Shown: positions 12,476-25,948 of the stretch, one piece after another
How the letters are laid out: every line of letters begins with the position of its first letter
Numbering within the stretch: the first letter of the stretch is position 1
Origin: Phylloscopus collybita
Taxonomy: Eukaryota > Chordata > Aves > Passeriformes > Phylloscopidae
Length of the DNA stretch: 64,000 nt
NCBI GenBank assembly: GCA_027886175.1
Contig: JAJNNQ010000003.1
Coordinates: forward strand, 25,709,501 to 25,773,500
Direction of reading: 5' to 3'
Translations under genes and position numbers: made by a program
Notes under the pieces: model-generated
Seen by the model: only the letters and a program-made list of their open reading frames with translations
The model's database searches: none
What the model was told of the DNA's origin: nothing

Positions 12476-13473
12476 TTGAAATACCTTTCCTGGCAGCAGC
12501 CCAGAGCTGTACTGAGTGCAGCAGGTGTCAGGCAGTCTCCTCTCGCCGTGTAGGTGCTTCTGTTTTGTGTTTGCAGCGTGCAGAGAAGCCCTGGTGCTTG
12601 CTGCTGCTTCCAGCAAGCCAAAAGGCTTTTGCAGCCACTTTCCTGCCTTTTCCACAACAGGATCACTGTCTAGCTGATTTACAGTTGCCTCTGCCTAGAG
12701 CAGCTAGAGGAGCAGCTCTGCCGGCTTTCCTGTGCTTCTGCATAGCAGAGCTGTCAAGAACGAGAAGCTGCGTTTTGCCGAGAAAGGAGCGCTTCGCGGA
12801 AGCACAGCCAGCGGCGTCTTCGGTACAGCCGCAGCTTGTGCGGAGAAGCGAAAGAGAGCTGGCGAAGGATGTGGAAAGCCGAACTCGGTCGCTGCAAGCG
12901 GGTGCTGGCGAACAGCTTCTGGTCACCTTGTAGAAACTCTCCCAGCACAGTGCAGAGTCCCCGTGGCTAGTTCCTTGAAGTACCTTTCCTGGCAGCAGCC
13001 CAGAGCTGTACTGAGTGCAGCAGGTGTCAGGCAGTCTCCTCTCGCCGTGTAGGTGCTTCTGTTTTGTGTTTGCAGCGTGCAGAGAAGCCCTGGTGCTTGC
13101 TGCTGCTTTCAGCAAGCCAAAAGGCTTTTGCAGCCACTTTCCTGCCTTTTCCACAACAGGATCACTGTCTAGCTGATTTACAGTTGCCTCTGCCTAGAGC
13201 AGCTAGAGGAGCAGCTCTGCCGGCTTTCCTGTGCTTCTGCATAGCAGAGCTGTCAAGAACGAGAAGCTGCGTTTTGCCGAGAAAGGAGCGCTTCGCGGAA
13301 GCACAGCCAGCGGCGTCTTCGGTACAGCCGCAGCTTGTGCGGAGAAGCGAAAGAGAGCTGGCGAAGGATGTGGAAAGCCGAACTCGGTCGCTGCAAGCGG
13401 GTGCTGGCGAACAGCTTCTGGTCACCTTGTAGAAACTCTCCCAGCACAGTGCAGAGTCCCCGTGGCTAGTTCC
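12476..13473. repeat. Array A near-identical adjacent monomer pair
   Basis: The monomers starting at 12,476 and 12,975 share the otherwise rare gaaaggagcg variant together with ctgcctag and ggtcgctgc. They differ at few sites, including position 6 (A versus G). This looks like a recent single-monomer duplication. Confidence 0.8.
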
Positions 13474-14388
13474 TTGAAGTACCTTTCCTGGCAGCAGCCC
13501 AGAGCTGTACTGAGTGCAGCAGGTGTCAGGCAGTCTCCTCTCGCCGTGTAGGTGCTTCTGTTTTGTGTTTGCAGCGTGCAGAGAAGCCCTGGTGCTTGCT
13601 GCTGCTTTCAGCAAGCCAAAAGGCTTTTGCAGCCACTTTCCTGCCTTTTCCACAACAGGATCACTGTCGAGCTGATTTACAGTTGCCTCTGCGTAGAGCA
13701 GCTAGAGGAGCAGCTCTGCCGGCTTTCCTGTGCTTCTGCACAGCAGAGCTGTCAAGAACGAGAAGCTGCGTTTTGCCGAGAAAGCAGCGCTTCGCGGAAC
13801 CACAGCCAGCGGCGTCTTCGGTACAGCCGCAGCTTGTGCGGAGAAGCGAAAGAGAGCTGGCGAAGGATGTGGAAAGCCGAACTCGGTCGCTGCAAGCGGG
13901 TGCTGGCGAACAGCTTCTGGTCACCTTGTAGAAACTCTCCCAGCACAGTGCAGAGTCCCCGTGGCTAGTTCCTTGAAATACCTTTCCTGGCAGCAGCCCA
14001 GAGCTGTACTGAGTGCAGCAGGTGTCAGGCAGTCTCCTCTCGCCGTGTAGGTGCTTCTGTTTTGTGTTTGCAGCGTGCAGAGAAGCCCTGGTGCTTGCTG
14101 CTGCTTTCAGCAAGCCAAAATGCTTTTGCAGCCACTTTCCTGCCTTTTCCACAACAGGATCACTGTCTAGCTGATTTACAGTTGCCTCTGCCTAGAGCAG
14201 CTAGAGGAGCAGCTCTGCCGGCTTTCCTGTGCTTCTGCATAGCAGAGCTGTCGAGAACGAGAAGCTGCGTTTTGCCGAGAAAGCAGCGCTTCGCAGAACC
14301 ACAGCCAGCGGCGTCTTCGGTACAGCCGCAGCTTGTGCGGAGAAGCGAAAGAGAGCCGGGGAAGAATGTGGAAAGCCGAACTCGGTCT

Positions 14389-15664
14389 CTGCAAGCGGGT
14401 GCTGGCGAACAGCTTCTGGTCACCTTGTAGAAACTCTCCCAGCACAGTGCAGAGTCCCCGTGGCTAGTTCCTTGAAATACCTTTCCTGGCAGCAGCCCAG
14501 AGCTGTACTGAGTGCAGCAGGTGTCAGGCAGTCTCCTCTCGCCGTGTAGGTGCTTCTGTTTTGTGTTTGCAGCGTGCAGAGAAGCCCTGGTGCTTGCTGC
14601 TGCTTCCAGCAAGCCAAAAGGCTTTTGCAGCCACTTTCCTGCCTTTTCCACAACAGGATCACTGTCTAGCTGATTTACAGTTGCCTCTGCGTAGAGCAGC
14701 TAGAGGAGCAGCTCTGACGGCTTTCCTGTGCTTCTGCATAGCAGAGCTGTCGAGAACGAGAAGCTGCCTTTTGCCGAGAAAGCAGCGATTCGCGGAACCA
14801 CAGCCAGCGGCATCTTCGGTACAGCCGCAGCTTGTGCGGAGAAGCGAAAGAGAGCCGGGGAAGGATGTGGAAAGCTGAACTCGGTCTCTGCAAGCGGGTG
14901 CTGGCGAACAGCTTCTGGTCACCTTGTAGAAACTCTCCCAGCACAGTGCAGAGTCCCCGTGGCTAGTTCCTTGAAGTACCTTTCCTGGCAGCAGCCCAGA
15001 GCTGTACTGAGTGCAGCAGGTGTCAGGCAGTCTCCTCTCGCCGTGTAGGTGCTTCTGTTTTGTGTTTGCAGCGTGCAGAGAAGCCCTGGTGCTTGCTGCT
15101 GCTTTCAGCAAGCCAAAAGGCTTTTGCAGCCACTTTCCTGCCTTTTCCACAACAGGATCACTGTCGAGCTGATTTACAGTTGCCTCTGCGTAGAGCAGCT
15201 AGAGGAGCAGCTCTGCCGGCTTTCCTGTGCTTCTGCACAGCAGAGCTGTCGAGAACGAGAAGCTGCGTTTTGCCGAGAAAGCAGCGATTCGCGGAACCAC
15301 AGCCAGCGGCGTCTTCGGTACAGCCGCAGCTTGTGCGGAGAAGCGAAAGAGAGCTGGCGAAGGATGTGGAAAGCCGAACTCGGTCTCTGCAAGCGGGTGC
15401 TGGCGAACAGCTTCTGGTCACCTTGTAGAAACTCTCCCAGCACAGTGCAGAGTCCCCGTGGCTAGTTCCTTGAAATACCTTTCCTGGCAGCAGCCCAGAG
15501 CTGTACTGAGTGCAGCAGGTGTCAGGCAGTCTCCTCTCGCCGTGTAGGTGCTTCTGTTTTGTGTTTGCAGCGTGCAGAGAAGCCCTGGTGCTTGCTGCTG
15601 CTTCCAGCAAGCCAAAAGGCTTTTGCAGCCACTTTCCTGCCTTTTCCACAACAGGATCACTGTC
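14389..15664. repeat. Array A duplicated segment D5, first copy
   Basis: Reads the same as 18,880-20,155, an offset of 4,491 bp or nine monomers. Identity is bounded by T/C at 14,388 and T/G at 15,665. Confidence 0.88.
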
Positions 15665-16376
15665 TAGCTGATTTACAGTTGCCTCTGCCTAGAGCAGCTA
15701 GAGGAGCAGCTCTGCCGGCTTTCCTGTGCTTCTGCATAGCAGAGCTGTCAAGAACGAGAAGCTGCGTTTTGCCGAGAAAGCAGCGCTTCGCGGAAGCACA
15801 GCCAGCGGCGTCTTCGGTACAGCCGCAGCTTGTGCGGAGAAGCGAAAGAGAGCCGGGGAAGAACGTGGAGAGCCGAACTCGGTCTCTGCAAGCGGGTGCT
15901 GGCGAACAGCTTCTGGTCACCTTGTAGAAACTCTCCCAGCACAGTGCAGAGTCCCCGTGGCTAGTTCCTTGAAATACCTTTCCTGGCAGCAGCCCAGAGC
16001 TGTACTGAGTGCAGCAGGTGTCAGGCAGTCTCCTCTCGCCGTGTAGGTGCTTCTGTTTTGTGTTTGCAGCGTGCAGAGAAGCCCTGGTGCTTGCTGCTGC
16101 TTCCAGCAAGCCAAAAGGCTTTTGCAGCCACTTTCCTGCCTTTTCCACAACAGGATCACTGTCTAGCTGATTTACAGTTGCGTCTGCGTAGAGCAGCTAG
16201 AGGAGCAGCTCTGCCGGCTTTCCTGTGCTTCTGCATAGCAGAGCTGTCGAGAACGAGAAGCTGCGTTTTGCCGAGAAAGCAGCGATTCGCGGAACCACAG
16301 CCAGCGGCGTCTTCGGTACAGCCGCAGCTTGTGCGGAGAAGCGAAAGAGAGCTGGCGAAGGATGTGGAAAGCCGAA
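14877..16376. repeat. Array A duplicated segment D4, second copy
   Basis: Partner of 10,885-12,384. It overlaps segment D5 at its left and D3 at its right, which shows that the patches are nested and not tiled by a single unit. Confidence 0.9.
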
Positions 16377-17589
16377 TTCGGTCTCTGCAAGCGGGTGCTG
16401 GCGAACAGCTTCTGGTCACCTTGTAGAAACTCTCCCAGCACAGTGCAGAGTCCCCGTGGCTAGTTCCTTGAAATACCTTTCCTGGCAGCAGCCCAGAGCT
16501 GTACTTAGTGCAGCAGGTGTCAGGCAGTCTCCTCTCGCCGTGTAGGTGCTTCTGTTTTGTGTTTGCAGCGTGCAGAGAAGCCCTGGTGCTTGCTGCTGCT
16601 TCCAGCAAGCCAAAAGGCTTTTGCAGCCACTTTCCTGCCTTTTCCACAACAGGATCACTGTCTAGCTGATTTACAGTTGCCTCTGCGTAGAGCAGCTAGA
16701 GGAGCAGCTCTGACGGCTTTCCTGTGCTTCTGCATAGCAGAGCTGTCGAGAACGAGAAGCTGCGTTTTGCCGAGAAAGCAGCGATTCGCGGAACCACAGC
16801 CAGCGGCATCTTCGGTACAGCCGCAGCTTGTGCGGAGAAGCGAAAGAGAGCCGGGGAAGGATGTGGAAAGCTGAACTCGGTCTCTGCAAGCGGGTGCTGG
16901 CGAACAGCTTCTGGTCACCTTGTAGAAACTCTCCCAGCACAGTGCAGAGTCCCCGTGGCTAGTTCCTTGAAATACCTTTCCTGGCAGCAGCCCAGAGCTG
17001 TACTGAGTGCAGCAGGTGTCAGGCAGTCTCCTCTCGCCGTGTAGGTGCTTCTGTTTTGTGTTTGCAGCGTGCAGAGAAGCCCTGTTGCTTGCTGCTGCTT
17101 CCAGCAAGCCAAAAGGCTTTTGCAGCCACTTTCCTGCCTTTTCCACAACAGGATCACTGTCGAGCTGATTTACAGTTGCCTCTGCGTAGAGCAGCTAGAG
17201 GAGCAGCTCTGCCGGCTTTCCTGTGCTTCTGCATAGCAGAGCTGTCAAGAACGAGAAGCTGCGTTTTGCCGAGAAAGCAGCGCTTCGCTGAACCACAGCC
17301 AGCGGCGTCTTCGGTACAGCCGCAGCTTGTGCGGAGAAGCGAAAGAGAGCCGGGGAAGAATGTGGAAAGCCGAACTCGGTCTTTGCAAGCGGGTGCTGGC
17401 GAACAGCTTCTGGTCACCTTGTAGAAACTCTCCCAGCACAGTGCAGAGTCCCCGTGGCTAGTTCCTTGAAATACCTTTCCTGGCAGCAGCCCAGAGCTGT
17501 ACTGAGTGCAGCAGGTGTCAGGCAGTCTCCTCTCGCCGTGTAGGTGCTTCTGTTTTGTGTTTGCAGCGTGCAGAGAAGCCCTGGTGCTT
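15886..17589. repeat. Array A duplicated segment D3, second copy
   Basis: Partner of 5,407-7,110, 21 monomers away. It overlaps the second copy of D4 (14,877-16,376), so this stretch is a patch of two different donors joined in register. Confidence 0.9.
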
Positions 17590-18879
17590 CCTGCTGCTTC
17601 CGGCAAGCCAAAAGGCTTTTACAGCCACTTTCCTGCCTTTTCCACAACAGGATCACTGTCGAGCTGATTTACAGTTGCCTCTGCGTAGAGCAGCTAGAGG
17701 AGCAGCTCTGCCGGCTTTCCTGTGCTTCTGCACAGCAGAGCTGTCGAGAACGAGAAGCTGCGTTTTGCCGAGAAAGCAGCGATTCGCGGAACCACAGCCA
17801 GCGGCGTCTTCGGTACAGCCGCAGCTTGTGCGGAGAAGCGAAAGAGAGCTGGCGAAGGATGTGGAAAGCCGAACTCGGTCTCTGCAAGCGGGTGCTGGCG
17901 AACAGCTTCTGGTCACCTTGTAGAAACTCTCCCAGCACAGTGCAGAGTCCCCGTGGCTAGTTCCTTGAAATACCTTTCCTGGCAGCAGCCCAGAGCTGTA
18001 CTGAGTGCAGCAGGTGTCAGGCAGTCTCCTCTCGCCGTGTAGGTGCTTCTGTTTTGTGTTTGCAGCGTGCAGAGAAGCCCTGGTGCTTGCTGCTGCTTCC
18101 AGCAAGCCAAAAGGCTTTTGCAGCCACTTTCCTGCCTTTTCCACAACAGGATCACTGTCTAGCTGATTTACAGTTGCCTCTGCGTAGAGCAGCTAGAGGA
18201 GCAGCTCTGCCGGCTTTCCTGTGCTTCTGCATAGCAGAGCTGTCAAGAACGAGAAGCTGCGTTTTGCCGAGAAAGCAGCGCTTCGCGGAAGCACAGCCAG
18301 CGGCGTCTTCGGTACAGCCGCAGCTTGTGCGGAGAAGCGAAAGAGAGCCGGGGAAGAACGTGGAGAGCCGAACTCGGTCTCTGCAAGCGGGTGCTGGCGA
18401 ACAGCTTCTGGTCACCTTGTAGAAACTCTCCCAGCACAGTGCAGAGTCCCCGTGGCTAGTTCCTTGAAATACCTTTCCTGGCAGCAGCCCAGAGCTGTAC
18501 TGAGTGCAGCAGGTGTCAGGCAGTCTCCTCTCGCCGTGTAGGTGCTTCTGTTTTGTGTTTGCAGCGTGCAGAGAAGCCCTGGTGCTTGCTGCTGCTTCCA
18601 GCAAGCCAAAAGGCTTTTGCAGCCACTTTCCTGCCTTTTCCACAACAGGATCACTGTCTAGCTGATTTACAGTTGCGTCTGCGTAGAGCAGCTAGAGGAG
18701 CAGCTCTGCCGGCTTTCCTGTGCTTCTGCATAGCAGAGCTGTCGAGAACGAGAAGCTGCGTTTTGCCGAGAAAGCAGCGATTCGCGGAACCACAGCCAGC
18801 GGCGTCTTCGGTACAGCCGCAGCTTGTGCGGAGAAGCGAAAGAGAGCTGGCGAAGGATGTGGAAAGCCGAACTCGGTCC

Positions 18880-20155
18880 CTGCAAGCGGGTGCTGGCGAA
18901 CAGCTTCTGGTCACCTTGTAGAAACTCTCCCAGCACAGTGCAGAGTCCCCGTGGCTAGTTCCTTGAAATACCTTTCCTGGCAGCAGCCCAGAGCTGTACT
19001 GAGTGCAGCAGGTGTCAGGCAGTCTCCTCTCGCCGTGTAGGTGCTTCTGTTTTGTGTTTGCAGCGTGCAGAGAAGCCCTGGTGCTTGCTGCTGCTTCCAG
19101 CAAGCCAAAAGGCTTTTGCAGCCACTTTCCTGCCTTTTCCACAACAGGATCACTGTCTAGCTGATTTACAGTTGCCTCTGCGTAGAGCAGCTAGAGGAGC
19201 AGCTCTGACGGCTTTCCTGTGCTTCTGCATAGCAGAGCTGTCGAGAACGAGAAGCTGCCTTTTGCCGAGAAAGCAGCGATTCGCGGAACCACAGCCAGCG
19301 GCATCTTCGGTACAGCCGCAGCTTGTGCGGAGAAGCGAAAGAGAGCCGGGGAAGGATGTGGAAAGCTGAACTCGGTCTCTGCAAGCGGGTGCTGGCGAAC
19401 AGCTTCTGGTCACCTTGTAGAAACTCTCCCAGCACAGTGCAGAGTCCCCGTGGCTAGTTCCTTGAAGTACCTTTCCTGGCAGCAGCCCAGAGCTGTACTG
19501 AGTGCAGCAGGTGTCAGGCAGTCTCCTCTCGCCGTGTAGGTGCTTCTGTTTTGTGTTTGCAGCGTGCAGAGAAGCCCTGGTGCTTGCTGCTGCTTTCAGC
19601 AAGCCAAAAGGCTTTTGCAGCCACTTTCCTGCCTTTTCCACAACAGGATCACTGTCGAGCTGATTTACAGTTGCCTCTGCGTAGAGCAGCTAGAGGAGCA
19701 GCTCTGCCGGCTTTCCTGTGCTTCTGCACAGCAGAGCTGTCGAGAACGAGAAGCTGCGTTTTGCCGAGAAAGCAGCGATTCGCGGAACCACAGCCAGCGG
19801 CGTCTTCGGTACAGCCGCAGCTTGTGCGGAGAAGCGAAAGAGAGCTGGCGAAGGATGTGGAAAGCCGAACTCGGTCTCTGCAAGCGGGTGCTGGCGAACA
19901 GCTTCTGGTCACCTTGTAGAAACTCTCCCAGCACAGTGCAGAGTCCCCGTGGCTAGTTCCTTGAAATACCTTTCCTGGCAGCAGCCCAGAGCTGTACTGA
20001 GTGCAGCAGGTGTCAGGCAGTCTCCTCTCGCCGTGTAGGTGCTTCTGTTTTGTGTTTGCAGCGTGCAGAGAAGCCCTGGTGCTTGCTGCTGCTTCCAGCA
20101 AGCCAAAAGGCTTTTGCAGCCACTTTCCTGCCTTTTCCACAACAGGATCACTGTC
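18880..20155. repeat. Array A duplicated segment D5, second copy
   Basis: Partner of 14,389-15,664, nine monomers downstream. The monomer at 19,462 carries the ttgaagtacc type, as does its partner at 14,971. Confidence 0.88.
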
Positions 20156-23100
20156 GAGCTGATTTACAGTTGCCTCTGCCTAGAGCAGCTAGAGGAGCAG
20201 CTCTGCCGGCTTTCCTGTGCTTCTGCATAGCAGAGCTGTCAAGAACGAGAAGCTGCGTTTTGCCGAGAAAGCAGCGCTTCGCGGAAGCACAGCCAGCGGC
20301 GTCTTCGGTACAGCCGCAGCTTGTGCGGAGAAGCGAAAGAGAGCTGGCGAAGGATGTGGAAAGCCGAACTCGGTCGCTGCAAGCGGGTGCTGGCGAACAG
20401 CTTCTGGTCACCTTGTAGAAACTCTCCCAGCACAGTGCAGAGTCCCCGTGGCTAGTTCCTTGAAGTACCTTTCCTGGCAGCAGCCCAGAGCTGTACTGAG
20501 TGCAGCAGGTGTCAGGCAGTCTCCTCTCGCCGTGTAGGTGCTTCTGTTTTGTGTTTGCAGCGTGCAGAGAAGCCCTGGTGCTTGCTGCTGCTTTCAGCAA
20601 GCCAAAAGGCTTTTGCAGCCACTTTCCTGCCTTTTCCACAACAGGATCACTGTCGAGCTGATTTACAGTTGCCTCTGCGTAGAGCAGCTAGAGGAGCAGC
20701 TCTGCCGGCTTTCCTGTGCTTCTGCACAGCAGAGCTGTCAAGAACGAGAAGCTGCGTTTTGCCGAGAAAGCAGCGATTCGCGGAACCACAGCCAGCGGCG
20801 TCTTCGGTACAGCCGCAGCTTGTGCGGAGAAGCGAAAGAGAGCTGGCGAAGGATGTGGAAAGCCGAACTCGGTCGCTGCAAGCGGGTGCTGGCGAACAGC
20901 TTCTGGTCACCTTGTAGAAACTCTCCCAGCACAGTGCAGAGTCCCCGTGGCTAGTTCCTTGAAATACCTTTCCTGGCAGCAGCCCAGAGCTGTACTGAGT
21001 GCAGCAGGTGTCAGGCAGTCTCCTCTCGCCGTGTAGGTGCTTCTGTTTTGTGTTTGCAGCGTGCAGAGAAGCCCTGGTGCTTGCTGCTGCTTTCAGCAAG
21101 CCAAAACGCTTTTGCAGCCACTTTCCTGCCTTTTCCACAACAGGATCACTGTCTAGCTGATTTACAGTTGCCTCTGCGTAGAGCAGCTAGAGGAGCAGCT
21201 CTGCCGGCTTTCCTGTGCTTCTGCATAGCAGAGCTGTCGAGAACGAGAAGCTGCGTTTTGCCGAGAAAGCAGCGCTTCGCAGAACCACAGCCAGCGGCGT
21301 CTTCGGTACAGCCGCAGCTTGTGCGGAGAAGCGAAAGAGAGCCGGGGAAGAATGTGGAAAGCCGAACTCGGTCTTTGCAAGCGGGTGCTGGCGAACAGCT
21401 TCTGGTCACCTTGTAGAAACTCTCCCAGCACAGTGCAGAGTCCCCGTGGCTAGTTCCTTGAAATACCTTTCCTGGCAGCAGCCCAGAGCTGTACTGAGTG
21501 CAGCAGGTGTCAGGCAGTCTCCTCTCGCCGTGTAGGTGCTTCTGTTTTGTGTTTGCAGCGTGCAGAGAAGCCCTGGTGCTTGCTGCTGCTTCCAGCAAGC
21601 CAAAAGGCTTTTGCAGCCACTTTCCTGCCTTTTCCACAACAGGATCACTGTCTAGCTGATTTACAGTTGCCTCTGCGTAGAGCAGCTAGAGGAGCAGCTC
21701 TGACGGCTTTCCTGTGCTTCTGCATAGCAGAGCTGTCGAGAACGAGAAGCTGCCTTTTGCCGAGAAAGCAGCGATTCGCGGAACCACAGCCAGCGGCATC
21801 TTCGGTACAGCCGCAGCTTGTGCGGAGAAGCGAAAGAGTGCCGGGGAAGGATGTGGAAAGCTGAACTCGGTCTCTGCAAGCGGGTGCTGGCGAACAGCTT
21901 CTGGTCACCTTGTAGAAACTCTCCCAGCACAGTGCAGAGTCCCCGTGGCTAGTTCCTTGAAGTACCTTTCCTGGCAGCAGCCCAGAGCTGTACTGAGTGC
22001 AGCAGGTGTCAGGCAGTCTCCTCTCGCCGTGTAGGTGCTTCTGTTTTGTGTTTGCAGCGTGCAGAGAAGCCCTGGTGCTTGCTGCTGCTTTCAGCAAGCC
22101 AAAAGGCTTTTGCAGCCAATTTCCTGCCTTTTCCACAACAGGATCACTGTCGAGCTGATTTACAGTTGCCTCTGCGTAGAGCAGCTAGAGGAGCAGCTCT
22201 GCCGGCTTTCCTGTGCTTCTGCACAGCAGAGCTGTCAAGAACGAGAAGCTGCGTTTTGCCGAGAAAGCAGCGCTTCGCGGAACCACAGCCAGCGGCGTCT
22301 TCGGTACAGCCGCAGCTTGTGCGGAGAAGCGAAAGAGAGCTGGCGAAGGATGTGGAAAGCCGAACTCGGTCGCTGCAAGCGGGTGCTGGCGAACAGCTTC
22401 TGGTCACCTTGTAGAAACTCTCCCAGCACAGTGCAGAGTCCCCGTGGCTAGTTCCTTGAAATACCTTTCCTGGCAGCAGCCCAGAGCTGTACTGAGTGCA
22501 GCAGGTGTCAGGCAGTCTCCTCTCGCCGTGTAGGTGCTTCTGTTTTGTGTTTGCAGCGTGCAGAGAAGCCCTGGTGCTTGCTGCTGCTTTCAGCAAGCCA
22601 AAACGCTTTTGCAGCCACTTTCCTGCCTTTTCCACAACAGGATCACTGTCTAGCTGATTTACAGTTGCCTCTGCGTAGAGCAGCTAGAGGAGCAGCTCTG
22701 CCGGCTTTCCTGTGCTTCTGCATAGCAGAGCTGTCGAGAACGAGAAGCTGCGTTTTGCCGAGAAAGCAGCGCTTCGCAGAACCACAGCCAGCGGCGTCTT
22801 CGGTACAGCCGCAGCTTGTGCGGAGAAGCGAAAGAGAGCCGGGGAAGAATGTGGAAAGCCGAACTCGGTCTCTGCAAGCGGGTGCTGGCGAACAGCTTCT
22901 GGTCACCTTGTAGAAACTCTCCCAGCACAGTGCAGAGTCCCCGTGGCTAGTTCCTTGAAATACCTTTCCTGGCAGCAGCCCAGAGCTGTACTGAGTGCAG
23001 CAGGTGTCAGGCAGTCTCCTCTCGCCGTGTAGGTGCTTCTGTTTTGTGTTTGCAGCGTGCAGAGAAGCCCTGGTGCTTGCTGCTGCTTTCAGCAAGCCAA

Positions 23101-24451
23101 AACGCTTTTGCAGCCACTTTCCTGCCTTTTCCACAACAGGATCACTGTCTAGCTGATTTACAGTTGCCTCTGCCTAGAGCAGCTAGAGGAGCAGCTCTGC
23201 CGGCTTTCCTGTGCTTCTGCATAGCAGAGCTGTCAAGAACGAGAAGCTGCGTTTTGCCGAGAAAGCAGCGCTTCGCGGAACCACAGCCAGCGGCGTCTTC
23301 GGTACAGCCGCAGCTTGTGCGGAGAAGCGAAAGAGAGCCGGGGAAGAATGTGGAAAGCCGAACTCGGTCCCTGCAAGCGGGTGCTGGCGAACAGCTTCTG
23401 GTCACCTTGTAGAAACTCTCCCAGCACAGTGCAGAGTCCCCGTGGCTAGTTCCTTGAAATACCTTTCCTGGCAGCAGCCCAGAGCTGTACTGAGTGCAGC
23501 AGGTGTCAGGCAGTCTCCTCTCGCCGTGTAGGTGCTTCTGTTTTGTGTTTGCAGCGTGCAGAGAAGCCCTGGTGCTTGCTGCTGCTTCCAGCAAGCCAAA
23601 AGGCTTTTGCAGCCACTTTCCTGCCTTTTCCACAACAGGATCACTGTCTAGCTGATTTACAGTTGCCTCTGCGTAGAGCAGCTAGAGGAGCAGCTCTGCC
23701 GGCTTTCCTGTGCTTCTGCACAGCAGAGCTGTCAAGAACGAGAAGCTGCGTTTTGCCGAGAAAGCAGCGCTTCGCGAAACCACAGCCAGCGGCGTCTTCG
23801 GTACAGCCGCAGCTTGTGCGGAGAAGCGAAAGAGACCTGGCGAAGGATGTGGAAAGCCGAACTCGGTCTCTGCAAGCGGGTGCTGGCGAACAGCTTCTGG
23901 TCACCTTGTAGAAACTCTCCCAGCACAGTGCAGAGTCCCCGTGGCTAGTTCCTTGAAATACCTTTCCTGGCAGCAGCCCAGAGCTGTACTGAGTGCAGCA
24001 GATGTCAGGCAGTCTCCTCTCGCCGTGTAGGTGCTTCTGTTTTGTGTTTGCAGCGTGCAGAGAAGCCCTGGTGCTTGCTGCTGCTTCCAGCAAGCCAAAA
24101 GGCTTTTGCAGCCACTTTCCTGCCTTTTCCACAACAGGATCACTGTCGAGCTGATTTACAGTTGCCTCTGCGTAGAGCAGCTAGAGGAGCAGCTCTGCCG
24201 GCTTTCCTGTGCTTCTGCATAGCAGAGCTGTCAAGAACGAGAAGCTGCGTTTTGCCGAGAAAGCAGCGCTTCGCGGAACCACAGCCAGCGGCGTCTTCGG
24301 TACAGCCGCAGCTTGTGCGGAGAAGCGAAAGAGAGCCGGGGAAGAATGTGGAAAGCCGAACTCGGTCTCTGCAAGCGGGTGCTGGCGAACAGCTTCTGGT
24401 CACCTTGTAGAAACTCTCCCAGCACAGTGCAGAGTCCCCGTGGCTAGTTCC

Positions 24452-25948
24452 TTGAAATACCTTTCCTGGCAGCAGCCCAGAGCTGTACTGAGTGCAGCAG
24501 GTGTCAGGCAGTCTCCTCTCGCCGTGTAGGTGCTTCTGTTTTGTGTTTCCAGCGTGCAGAGAAGCCCTGGTGCTTGATGCTGCTTCCAGCAAGCCAAAAG
24601 GCTTTTGCAGCCACTTTCCTGCCGTTTCCACAACAGGATCACTGTCTAGCTGATTTACAGTTGCCTCTGCCTAGAGCAGCTAGAGGAGCAGCTCTGCCGG
24701 CTTTCCTGTGCTTCTGCACAGCAGAGCTGTCAAGAACGAGAAGCTGCGTTTTGCCGAGAAAGCAGCGCTTCGCGGAACCACAGCCAGCGGTGTCTTCGGT
24801 ACAGCCGCAGCTTGTGCGGAGAAGCGAAAGAGAGCCGGGGAAGAATGTGGAAAGCCGAACTCGGTCCCTGCAAGCGGGTGCTGGCGAACAGCTTCTGGTC
24901 ACCTTGTAGAAACTCTCCCAGCACAGTGCAGAGTCCCCGTGGCTAGTTCCTTGAAATACCTTTCCTGGCAGCAGCCCAGAGCTGTACTGAGTGCAGCAGG
25001 TGTCAGGCAGTCTCCTCTCGCCGTGTAGGTGCTTCTGTTTTGTGTTTGCAGCGTGCAGAGAAGCCCTGGTGCTTGCTGCTGCTTCCAGCAAGCCAAAAGG
25101 CTTTTGCAGCCACTTTCCTGCCTTTTCCACAACAGGATCACTGTCTAGCTGATTTACAGTTGCCTCTGCGTAGAGCAGCTAGAGGAGCAGCTCTGCCGGC
25201 TTTCCTGTGCTTCTGCACAGCAGAGCTGTCAAGAACGAGAAGCTGCGTTTTGCCGAGAAAGCAGCGCTTCGCTGAACCACAGCCAGCGGCGTCTTCGGTA
25301 CAGCCGCAGCTTGTGCGGAGAAGCGAAAGAGAGCCGGGGAAGAATGTGGAAAGCCGAACTCGGTCTCTGCAAGCGGGTGCTGGCGAACAGCTTCTGGTCA
25401 CCTTGTAGAAACTCTCCCAGCACAGTGAAGAGTCCCCGTGGCTAGTTCCTTGAAATACCTTTCCTGGCAGCAGCCCAGAGCTGTACTGAGTGCAGCAGGT
25501 GTCAGGCAGTCTCCTCTCGCCGTGTAGGTGCTTCTGTTTTGTGTTTCCAGCGTGCAGAGAAGCCCTGGTGCTTGATGCTGCTTCCAGCAAGCCAAAAGGC
25601 TTTTGCAGCCACTTTCCTGCCGTTTCCACAACAGGATCACTGTCTAGCTGATTTACAGTTGCCTCTGCGTAGAGCAGCTAGAGGAGCAGCTCTGCCGGCT
25701 TTCCTGTGCTTCTGCACAGCAGAGCTGTCAAGAACGAGAAGCTGCGTTTTGCCGAGAAAGCAGCGCTTCGCGGAACCACAGCCAGCGGCGTCTTCGGTAC
25801 AGCCGCAGCTTGTGCGGAGAAGCGAAAGAGAGCCGGGGAAGAATGTGGAAAGCCGAACTCGGTCTCTGCAAGCGGGTGCTGGCGAACAGCTTCTGGTCAC
25901 CTTGTAGAAACTCTCCCAGCACAGTGCAGAGTCCCCGTGGCTAGTTCC
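24452..25948. repeat. Array A alternating two-monomer duplication
   Basis: The monomers starting at 24,452 and 25,450 share three rare variants (gtttccagcg, cttgatgctg, gccgtttcc) that the intervening monomer at 24,951 lacks. The spacing is 998 bp, so a two-monomer unit was duplicated here. Confidence 0.8.
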
